From positions 1 through 5,547 of the forward strand of contig CAIWVX010000097.1 of the NCBI GenBank assembly GCA_903916205.1: DNA of 5,547 nt, written 5' to 3'. Under the pieces are notes generated by a model, which searched no databases, was not told where the DNA came from, and was given only the letters and a program-made list of their open reading frames with translations. The DNA is from an uncultured beta proteobacterium (GTDB taxonomy: Bacteria > Pseudomonadota > Gammaproteobacteria > Burkholderiales > Rhodocyclaceae). This document shows positions 1-5,547 of this stretch, piece by piece; positions within the stretch are counted from its first letter, which is position 1; each line of letters opens with the position of its first letter. The position numbers and the translations under genes are program-made.

Positions 1-2972
1 AGCGGGCGACCGTTGCAGGTCACCACATGGCGATTATCGTTGAGGTTGCGCACCGTAACCTGCATCCGTTCGAGTGAGGAATCAACGTAACGTGCTGTCG
101 CGCCTGCCGCGACTTCTTCGCCGAGCACATGCCAAGGTTCGATGGCTTGGCGCAGTTCGATCTCGATGCCGTGATAGACGACGGTGCCAAAACGGGGAAA
201 GCGGAATTCGACAAAAGGGGCGAACCACTCGAATTCGAAGGCATAGCCAGCGCGTTGCAAGTCAAGCACCACATCACGCATGTCTTGCGCCACGAAATGC
301 GGCAGCATGAAGCGGTCATGCAGTTCGGTGCCCCAGCGTACCAGCGGGCTGCCGCCTTGACCTCGGTAGGGTTCTTTCCAGAAACGGGCGACCAGCGCTC
401 GCAATAAGAGCATTTGCAGCAAGGACATTTCGGCGTGCGGCGGCATTTCAAAACCACGGAATTCGACGAGGCCAAGGCGTCCGCTGGTGCTGTCTGGCGA
501 GTACAGTTTGTCGATGCAAAATTCGGCGCGATGGGTATTGCCCGAGAGGTCGACCAGCAAATTGCGCAGGAGGCGATCAACCAGCCAAGGTTGTGGGGTT
601 TCTTTGCCTAGTTTGAGGTGTTCGTCCATTTGCTGGAAGGCAATTTCCAGCTCGTAAAGACTTTCGTGACGCGCTTCATCGACGCGTGGCGCTTGGCTGG
701 TGGGGCCGATGAATAGGCCGGAGAATAGATACGATAGCGCCGGATGGTTCTGCCAGTAGCTGATCAGGCTCATCAGCAGGTCAGGGCGGCGCAGGCACGG
801 TGAATCGACCGGCGTGGCCGCGCCGAGCGTGATGTGATTGCCGCCGCCGGTGCCTGTATGACGGCCATCCAGCATGAATTTTTCGGTGCCAAGGCGCGTC
901 AGACGAGCTTCTGCGTAAAGCGTTCGGGTGTTGTTGACCAGTTGTTCCCAAGTGCTGGACGGATGAATATTGACTTCGATAACGCCGGGATCGGGCGTAA
1001 TGCGGAATTCTTTCAGGCGGGGGTCGGATGGCGGCGTGTAGCCTTCGAGGCGAACCGGCAATTTGAGACGGGCGGCGACCGCTTCAATGGCCGTTAGCAA
1101 GCTGACAAAATCTTCGAGCAAAGGGAGGGGCGGCAAGAAGATACATAGCACCCCGTCGCGCACTTCGGCGCACAGGGCGGTGTGTATGATTTCGCGTGGA
1201 TCGTATTTGGCCTTGGGCTCGGTTTTTTTCGTGGATTTCTTGGATTTTGTTTCCGGTTTTTGCGCAGGGAGCGCCTCGGGCGTATCGAACGGGTCACGAC
1301 CGATTTCATCCTCTTTATCCTCTGGCGCAACCCAAGGCAGAGAAGCCAAGGGCAGACGTAAACCAAGCGGCGAATCGCCCTTAATTAGATAGAGGTGCTC
1401 GCGGCGCAACGGCCAGGGGCTGGAAGCAAAACGGGCGGAACCGGCCTTGGCCGGCAAGGCTCTAAGCGGCAAGACGTAGCCGCTGGCTGCGGTCAGACCG
1501 CGCTCAATAAGATGGGCGATGCGCCGACGCTCATCGGACTGTTTAAGGTCAAAGGTTAATGGATCAAAGTTATCTGGCCAGCGCTGTTCTTCGTCGATGA
1601 TCCGCGTTACGTCTTCGTAGGCGGGAATGACGAAAGCTTGGCTTAGCCCCAGTTCCAGCGCCAGTTGATTGATAAAACGCTGGCTATCCGGCGGTTTTTG
1701 TTTACCGCTGGCGTCGGAGGTGACCAGCAGCGTGCGCTCATGCCATAGTGCTTGTCCATCGGTGCGCCAGTAGCAGCCGAGCGCCCAGCGCGGCAGGGGT
1801 TCGCCGGGATACCATTTGCCTTGACCGAAATGCAGTAGTGCGCCGGGGGCGAAATGGCTTTGCAGCCGACCGAGCAATTCACCGGCGAGTTGACGTTTTT
1901 TGTCGGACAGGGCGGTGTAATTCCACTCGGCCCCTTCCATGTCATCAATTGAAACAAACGTCGGTTCACCGCCCATCGTCAGGCGAATGTCATGACGCTG
2001 CATGTCGGCATCGACTTGGTGGCCGAGTTGATGTATCGCTTGCCACTGGGCTTCGGTGTAAGGCTGAGTCACCCGTGGGTCTTCGTGAATTCGGGTCACG
2101 CTCATGGCGAAATCGAAGGTGGTTTGGCATCGATCCGTCGCCCCGATGACCGGCGCGGCAGAGGAGGGCATCGCCGTGCACGCCAGCGGGATATGCCCTT
2201 CACCGGCGAGCAGGCCGGATGTCGGGTCGAGTCCGATCCAGCCTGCGCCGGGGATAAAAACCTCCGTCCAGGCATGGAGGTCGGTGAAGTCGTGATCGGT
2301 GCCGGAAGGGCCGTCGAGCGCCGCGATATCGGCTTTCAACTGAATCAGATAACCCGAGGCAAAGCGTGCGGCCAGTCCCAGATGACGCAAGGCTTGAACC
2401 AGTAACCAGGCCGAATCGCGACACGAACCGCGCTGGAGTTCGAGCGTTTGCTCCGGCGTTTGCACCCCAGCTTCAAGGCGCACGATGTAACTTACTGCCG
2501 CTTGCACGCGCTGGTTGATGCCAACCAGCATGTCGATGGTACGCAAAGGCTTACCGAGCAATTCCTGCTTGGTTCGCTTGATCCACTCGGTCAACAGCGG
2601 GGTTGGTGCATCGGCCTCAAGGTAAGGACTCAGTTCCCGCTTTAAGCCATCAGGATAGGCAAAGGGATAATTTTCGGCAAATTCGTCGATGAAGAAATCA
2701 AAGGGATTGATTACCGTCATGTCGGCGATAAGATCAACCGTAATCGCCAGTGATTTGGCTTTTTCAGGAAAAACCAGACGGGCCACCCAGTTGCCGAACG
2801 GGTCTTGCTGCCAATTGAAAAAATGTCCCGCAGGCTCGACCTTTAGGGAATAACTGAGAATCGGTGTTCGGCAATGCGCGGCCGGTCGCAAACGCACTTC
2901 ATGTGCGCCAACAGCGACAGAACGATCAAAGGTGTAGCGGGTCTGGTGATTGAGGGCAACGCGAATGGTCAT
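1..2972 (-). CDS. Transglutaminase-like protein fused to DUF2126 putative amidoligase (C-terminus cut by window edge)
   Basis: Read on the minus strand from the ATG at 2972, the frame stays open to base 1 (990 full codons). I found no stop or frameshift when translating it by hand. An in-frame TGA at 2984-2982, three codons before the ATG, rules out a longer start; the SD is weak (GAAAG, 2979-2983). Residues 1 to about 85 look like the bacterial transglutaminase N-terminal domain (MTIRVALNHQTRYTFDR). The papain-like core follows, with an apparently intact triad: C184 (GSCRDSAW), H233 (LHAWTEV) and D249 (GLDPTSG). From about 330 come DUF2126 motifs: MGGEPTFV (333-340), HFGQGKWYPGE (from 381), GRHTGTGGGNH (703-713) and VEFRGFEMPPH (836-846). 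A Lys/Glu-rich linker lies at about 550-591. Such fusions are usually about 1,100 aa, so roughly the last 100 or more residues are missing. Inferred role: amide bond cleavage or transfer coupled to a GCS/glutamine-synthetase-like ligase, working with the upstream ATP-grasp and alpha-E. No signal peptide is seen, so it is probably cytoplasmic. Family call is firm; substrate unknown. Confidence 0.95.
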   Translation of the reverse strand, partial: MTIRVALNHQTRYTFDRSVAVGAHEVRLRPAAHCRTPILSYSLKVEPAGHFFNWQQDPFGNWVARLVFPEKAKSLAITVDLIADMTVINPFDFFIDEFAENYPFAYPDGLKRELSPYLEADAPTPLLTEWIKRTKQELLGKPLRTIDMLVGINQRVQAAVSYIVRLEAGVQTPEQTLELQRGSCRDSAWLLVQALRHLGLAARFASGYLIQLKADIAALDGPSGTDHDFTDLHAWTEVFIPGAGWIGLDPTSGLLAGEGHIPLACTAMPSSAAPVIGATDRCQTTFDFAMSVTRIHEDPRVTQPYTEAQWQAIHQLGHQVDADMQRHDIRLTMGGEPTFVSIDDMEGAEWNYTALSDKKRQLAGELLGRLQSHFAPGALLHFGQGKWYPGEPLPRWALGCYWRTDGQALWHERTLLVTSDASGKQKPPDSQRFINQLALELGLSQAFVIPAYEDVTRIIDEEQRWPDNFDPLTFDLKQSDERRRIAHLIERGLTAASGYVLPLRALPAKAGSARFASSPWPLRREHLYLIKGDSPLGLRLPLASLPWVAPEDKEDEIGRDPFDTPEALPAQKPETKSKKSTKKTEPKAKYDPREIIHTALCAEVRDGVLCIFLPPLPLLEDFVSLLTAIEAVAARLKLPVRLEGYTPPSDPRLKEFRITPDPGVIEVNIHPSSTWEQLVNNTRTLYAEARLTRLGTEKFMLDGRHTGTGGGNHITLGAATPVDSPCLRRPDLLMSLISYWQNHPALSYLFSGLFIGPTSQAPRVDEARHESLYELEIAFQQMDEHLKLGKETPQPWLVDRLLRNLLVDLSGNTHRAEFCIDKLYSPDSTSGRLGLVEFRGFEMPPHAEMSLLQMLLLRALVARFWKEPYRGQGGSPLVRWGTELHDRFMLPHFVAQDMRDVVLDLQRAGYAFEFEWFAPFVEFRFPRFGTVVYHGIEIELRQAIEPWHVLGEEVAAGATARYVDSSLERMQVTVRNLNDNRHVVTCNGRP

Positions 2973-3023
2973 CGGAAACTTTCAGGTCGGGAAACTACGT
3001 CGGTGTTGGAATACCACTCCGCG

Positions 3024-3052
3024 TTTATAAAAAATCTAACAGCCACCGCAAA
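3024..3052 (-). promoter_or_regulatory. Weak candidate promoter for the transglutaminase gene
   Basis: On the minus strand TATAAA (3024-3029) could be a -10 box. TTTGCG (3047-3052), 17 bases upstream and inside the left arm of the inverted repeat, could be a poor -35 box (three of six matches). It sits in the 176-base gap before the transglutaminase gene, where a separate promoter would be plausible. The match is weak and could be chance. Confidence 0.18.
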
Positions 3053-3123
3053 GGCGCAAAGAGGCCAAGAAAACGTCAAGAAACTCACGGGTTAAAAAGC
3101 TTTTCTTTGCGTCTTTGCGGTGG
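3043..3123. repeat. Intergenic inverted repeat made of CGCAAAG units
   Basis: The left arm (3043-3062, ccaccgcaaaggcgcaaaga) is the reverse complement of the right arm (3104-3123) at 19 of 20 positions, with a 41-base spacer. The single mismatch (g3054 against t3112) would be a G-U wobble in plus-strand RNA but an A-C mismatch in minus-strand RNA. Each arm carries CGCAAAG twice at an 8-base period (3047-3053 and 3055-3061; complements at 3105-3111 and 3113-3119). The spacer continues with degenerate CCAAGAAA/TCAAGAAA units and ends in the palindrome aaaagctttt (3095-3104), whose last base overlaps the right arm. The element begins 25 bases past the alpha-E stop and ends about 70 bases before the transglutaminase start. 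Similar CACCGCAAAG-type intergenic repeats are, from memory, scattered in many proteobacterial genomes. No target-site duplication is visible. It may be a dispersed REP/MITE-like element or an RNA hairpin between the two genes. Confidence 0.8.
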
Positions 3124-3148
3124 GGGAGCCGGTATTTTTCAGAACCTA

Positions 3149-4096
3149 TCACTCATCCGTAGACCAGAAATAAGTGGTGTTGATTAAATCGCCTAGATCG
3201 TAAATGCGCTCAAGGAATTCGGACAGGTATTCGTGCAATCCTCGGGAAAAAATGTCGTCGATGCTGCCAAAACGCAACTGACCGTGGAGCAATCCGCTAC
3301 GCCGCAATAACTCACCGGACGTTGATCCGTTGATTTCTTGTAGCAGCGGATCAACTACCGCCAAACAAGCGGTCAGTGAACGTGGCATATCGGGGCGCAG
3401 GATTAACAACTCGGCGACGCGCTTAGGCGTGATCTGGTCGCGATAGACCTTGCGATAGGATTCAAAGGCCGAAACCGAACGCAAAATCGCGCCCCACTGG
3501 TAATAGTCTGCGGCACCGCCAATGTCTCTCGAACTGGGCAGCAGAATGTGGTATTTCACGTCGAGAATACGCGCGGTATTGTCCGCCCGTTCAAGGAATG
3601 TCCCGAGGCGCAAAAAGCGGAAGGTGTCATCGCGCAACAAAGTGCCGTAGGCAATCCCGCGTGACAGATGAGAGCGTTCTTTTACCCAGTCAAAAAAACG
3701 CGAAACCCCTTGTTTTAAAATACCTTTGGGGTGCATTTTACTCATTTCAAGCCAGGTGTAATTGAGGGCTTCCCACATTTCTGAGGTGATTGATCCACGG
3801 ACGGCACGGGCGTTTTCTCGGGCGTTGAAAAGGCTGTTGTGAATGCTTCCGGGATTTTTTTTATCCAAGGTCATGAAATGCATCACGTTGGTGGCGGTCG
3901 GCTCCGGGTAACGCGCTTCAAAGTCTTCGTGTAAACCACTGATTGAAAGCATGGCCCGCCATTCGTTATGCGGTTCAATCGAGCCGTGTTTGAGTAAGGA
4001 CATGCGGTAGGTTACGTCAAGCATGCGCGCCGTGTTTTCGGCGCGTTCCATGCTGCGAGCCATCCAGTAAAGGTGATCTGCGGTGGATGAGAGCAT
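3149..4096 (-). CDS. Alpha-E domain protein (DUF403)
   Basis: This complete 315-aa protein begins with the hallmark of the alpha-E/DUF403 family (MLSSTADHLYWMARSMERAE) and has the usual length. It is predicted to be almost wholly helical, with no signal peptide or membrane segment. The motif ERAENTARMLDV at residues 17-28 recurs as ERADNTARILDV at 169-180, which suggests two related helical halves. The start at 4096 is firm: GGGAAA (4102-4107) sits five bases upstream, and the in-frame stop of the preceding gene lies four codons before the ATG. It follows the ATP-grasp gene by 12 bases, so the two are very probably co-transcribed. In this family the gene is nearly always next to, or fused with, a circularly permuted ATP-grasp. 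Its biochemical activity is not established; it is inferred to be a partner of the ligase in peptide or amide synthesis. The family call is firm and the role is inference. Confidence 0.95.
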   Translation of the reverse strand: MLSSTADHLYWMARSMERAENTARMLDVTYRMSLLKHGSIEPHNEWRAMLSISGLHEDFEARYPEPTATNVMHFMTLDKKNPGSIHNSLFNARENARAVRGSITSEMWEALNYTWLEMSKMHPKGILKQGVSRFFDWVKERSHLSRGIAYGTLLRDDTFRFLRLGTFLERADNTARILDVKYHILLPSSRDIGGAADYYQWGAILRSVSAFESYRKVYRDQITPKRVAELLILRPDMPRSLTACLAVVDPLLQEINGSTSGELLRRSGLLHGQLRFGSIDDIFSRGLHEYLSEFLERIYDLGDLINTTYFWSTDE

Positions 4097-4101
4097 GTTG
4101 A

Positions 4102-4107
4102 TTTCCC
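4102..4107 (-). promoter_or_regulatory. Ribosome binding site of the alpha-E gene
   Basis: GGGAAA on the minus strand lies five bases before the ATG at 4096, within the 12 bases between the ATP-grasp stop and the alpha-E start. It supports this start and suggests that ribosomes finishing the ATP-grasp gene can re-initiate here. Confidence 0.55.
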
Positions 4108-4108
4108 G

Positions 4109-5521
4109 TTAGTTTTCCAGAACCCAGGTATCTTTGGTGCCACCGCCTTGCGACGAATTGACAACCAGAGAACCTTCTTTTAGAGCCACCCGAGTCAATC
4201 CGCCCGGCACCATGGTGATTTCTTTGCCGGAAAGAACGTAGGGGCGGAGGTCAATATGGCGCGGTGCCACACCGGCCTCGACAAACGTCGGACAGGTCGA
4301 GAGCGATAGCGTGGGCTGGGCGATGTAGTTATCGGGTTCGGCGACAATCTTCTCGCGGAAGCGGGCAATTTCAGCCGCCGAAGAGGTTGGCCCGACCAAC
4401 ATGCCGTAACCGCCTGACCCATGCACTTCCTTGATGACCAGTTCGGGCAAATGCGCCAAGACATACTCGCGGTCTTTCGGCTTGCTTAACTCCCACGTCG
4501 GCACGTTAGACAAAATCGGTTCTTCGCCACAATAAAAGCGGATCATTTCTGGCACATGAATATAGATCGCCTTGTCATCGGCAATGCCCGTACCGACCGC
4601 ATTGGCCAGCGTTACATTGCCAGCGCGATAGGCTGAAAAGAGTCCCGGCACACCCAGCATGGACTCCTTGTTGAAAGCTTGCGGATCAAGATAATCATCG
4701 TCAATTCGGCGATAAATAACATCGACACGACGCGGCCCTTGGGTGGTGCGCATGAAGACGGTTTGAGCTTTGACAAACAAGTCATTGCCATCAACCAACT
4801 CAACGCCCATCTGCTGCGCCAAGAAGGCGTGCTCGAAATAAGCACTGTTGAACTGACCCGGCGTCAGCACCACAACATTGGGATTGTGGACGCCAACCGG
4901 AGAAACCGACCGCAGATTGTTCAGCAGCAAATCAGGGTAGTGGTCCACGGGCGCAATCGCCTGACGTGCAAACAACTCGGGGAAGAGTCGCATCATCATC
5001 TTGCGATCTTCGAGCATGTAGGAGACCCCCGAGGGCGTACGCAGGTTGTCTTCGAGGACGTAATATTCGCCCTCTCCGGCCCGAACTAGATCGATGCCCG
5101 CAATGTGGGCATAGATCTTCTCCGGCACCTCGACACCGATCATCTCTTTGCGAAACTGAGAATTATTCAGTATTTGTTGCGCCGGAATGCGACCGGCTTT
5201 GAGGATTTCTTGACCGTGATAAATGTCGTGGAGAAAGGCATTCAAGGCTTTGACCCGCTGGCGTAAGCCATCGGCAATGCGCGTCCACTCGACGGCAGGA
5301 ATGATGCGGGGAATGATGTCGAAAGGAATCAAGCGCTCCTTCCCGGTATCTTCGCCATAAACGGCAAAGGTGATGCCGACGCGATGAAACGCAATTTCGG
5401 CTTCTTCCCGTTTTTGGGCGATAACGTTCTCAGGCGTTGCCCGCAACCACTCGATATAACTTTGGTAATTCTCACGCACCGAATTATCGGGTGCGTTCAT
5501 TTCGTCATAGGCGGTTTTCAT
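4109..5521 (-). CDS. Circularly permuted ATP-grasp protein (type 2, former DUF404/DUF407)
   Basis: This 470-aa protein matches the circularly permuted ATP-grasp family over its full length. It is predicted to use ATP to activate a carboxylate as acyl-phosphate and join it to an amine. Motifs seen in order are YDEM near the start (5-8), AGIDLVR (141-147), LEDNLRTPSGVSYMLEDR (156-173), VDVIYRRIDDDYLDP (266-280), LANAVGTGIADDK (305-317), the Gly-rich VIKEVHGSGGYGM (362-374, with K364 a candidate nucleotide-binding lysine), HIDLRPYVL (422-430) and the end motif SSQGGGTKDTWVL (456-468). The ATG at 5521 places YDEM where relatives begin and has GGGG (5528-5531) six bases upstream. The frame has no stop between the ATG and the right edge, so an earlier start outside the window cannot be excluded. 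It appears to be the first gene of the visible cluster and ends 12 bases before alpha-E, in the same frame. In Mycobacterium tuberculosis, as I recall, Rv2411c-Rv2410c-Rv2409c has the same order. The true substrate is unknown. Confidence 0.95.
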   Translation of the reverse strand: MKTAYDEMNAPDNSVRENYQSYIEWLRATPENVIAQKREEAEIAFHRVGITFAVYGEDTGKERLIPFDIIPRIIPAVEWTRIADGLRQRVKALNAFLHDIYHGQEILKAGRIPAQQILNNSQFRKEMIGVEVPEKIYAHIAGIDLVRAGEGEYYVLEDNLRTPSGVSYMLEDRKMMMRLFPELFARQAIAPVDHYPDLLLNNLRSVSPVGVHNPNVVVLTPGQFNSAYFEHAFLAQQMGVELVDGNDLFVKAQTVFMRTTQGPRRVDVIYRRIDDDYLDPQAFNKESMLGVPGLFSAYRAGNVTLANAVGTGIADDKAIYIHVPEMIRFYCGEEPILSNVPTWELSKPKDREYVLAHLPELVIKEVHGSGGYGMLVGPTSSAAEIARFREKIVAEPDNYIAQPTLSLSTCPTFVEAGVAPRHIDLRPYVLSGKEITMVPGGLTRVALKEGSLVVNSSQGGGTKDTWVLEN

Positions 5522-5527
5522 TTTGTG

Positions 5528-5531
5528 CCCC
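5528..5531 (-). promoter_or_regulatory. SD-like sequence of the ATP-grasp gene
   Basis: GGGG (in CTGGGGCAC) on the minus strand lies six bases before the ATG at 5521. It is only a partial match to the anti-SD complement, but the spacing is good and it favours this ATG as the start. Confidence 0.4.
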
Positions 5532-5540
5532 AGGGTAATT

Positions 5541-5546
5541 ATTATC
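5541..5546 (-). promoter_or_regulatory. Possible -10 box upstream of the ATP-grasp gene
   Basis: GATAAT on the minus strand matches TATAAT at five of six bases and sits 19 bases before the ATG, inside an AT-rich patch (TGATAATAATTA). A start site about seven bases downstream would give a leader of about 13 bases that still contains the GGGG. The -35 region lies outside the window, so this is only a candidate. Confidence 0.25.
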
Positions 5547-5547
5547 A

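Noticed and set aside
20..580. Minus-strand open frame of 186 codons
   Set aside because: It is out of frame with the DUF2126 reading frame, which carries VEFRGFEMPPH and runs continuously through the same bases. The alternative product is Ser/Cys-rich and unlike any protein family.
1992..2405. Plus-strand open frame of 137 codons
   Set aside because: It is antisense to the transglutaminase catalytic core, including C-terminal flanks of C184 and the H233/D249 motifs. The sense frame is clearly the coding one.
1..2972. Possible frameshift or pseudogene in the transglutaminase/DUF2126 gene
   Set aside because: Family motifs from residue 1 to residue 846 all fall in the same frame, and hand translation found no internal stop. 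It is partial only because of the window edge.
2874..3095. Plus-strand open frame of 73 codons reaching into the intergenic gap
   Set aside because: It starts antisense to the transglutaminase N-terminal domain and ends inside the inverted repeat. It has no recognisable product.
3029..3123. Rho-independent terminator after the alpha-E gene
   Set aside because: The hairpin is long with a 41-base loop, and the minus-strand T-run (3034-3029) starts eight bases after the stem rather than directly. It is better described as a repeat element; attenuation remains possible.
3030..3130. Complete MITE or insertion sequence remnant with target duplication
   Set aside because: The bases flanking the two arms (ctaacag on the left, ggggagcc on the right) show no direct repeat, and no transposase fragment is present.
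4679..5089. Plus-strand open frame of 136 codons
   Set aside because: It lies wholly antisense to the conserved centre of the ATP-grasp gene. Its translation resembles no family I know, and the minus-strand motifs account for the base pattern.

Overview
The window holds one minus-strand gene cluster, read from the right edge to the left. It encodes a predicted peptide- or amide-bond-forming system. The order of transcription is: a circularly permuted ATP-grasp protein (470 aa, complete), an alpha-E (DUF403) helical protein (315 aa, complete), and a large transglutaminase-like protein fused to a DUF2126 putative amidoligase (990 codons visible, C-terminus cut by the left edge). No plus-strand gene, tRNA, rRNA, insertion sequence or CRISPR array is supported. 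The sequence has moderate GC (a little above half by eye). Domain content and intergenic style fit a proteobacterium, but nothing here fixes the genus.

Layout: 5522-5547 is a short leader with an SD-like GGGG and a possible -10 box at the very edge. The ATP-grasp gene occupies 5521-4109 and the alpha-E gene 4096-3149. They are separated by 12 bases and lie in the same frame, so a single TAA plus four sense codons divides them. A 176-base gap (2973-3148) follows, filled largely by an imperfect 20-bp inverted repeat built from CGCAAAG units (arms 3043-3062 and 3104-3123). The transglutaminase/DUF2126 gene then runs from 2972 off the left edge. There is no gene-free stretch above 300 bases.

How the genes may work together: ATP-grasp, alpha-E and transglutaminase-like genes recur side by side in many bacteria. 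Comparative genomics of amidoligases (Iyer, Aravind and colleagues) predicted that they make or modify a peptide. The ATP-grasp would activate a carboxylate and ligate it to an amine. The DUF2126 domain would be a second, glutamine-synthetase/GCS-like ligase. The papain-like transglutaminase domain would cleave or transfer an amide, and alpha-E would be a helical partner. The product is not known to me, so the role is inference. The cluster is a recognised but biochemically obscure system rather than a wholly new one. The points most worth checking are the in-frame ATP-grasp/alpha-E junction, the repeat element between alpha-E and the transglutaminase gene, and the internal duplication within alpha-E.
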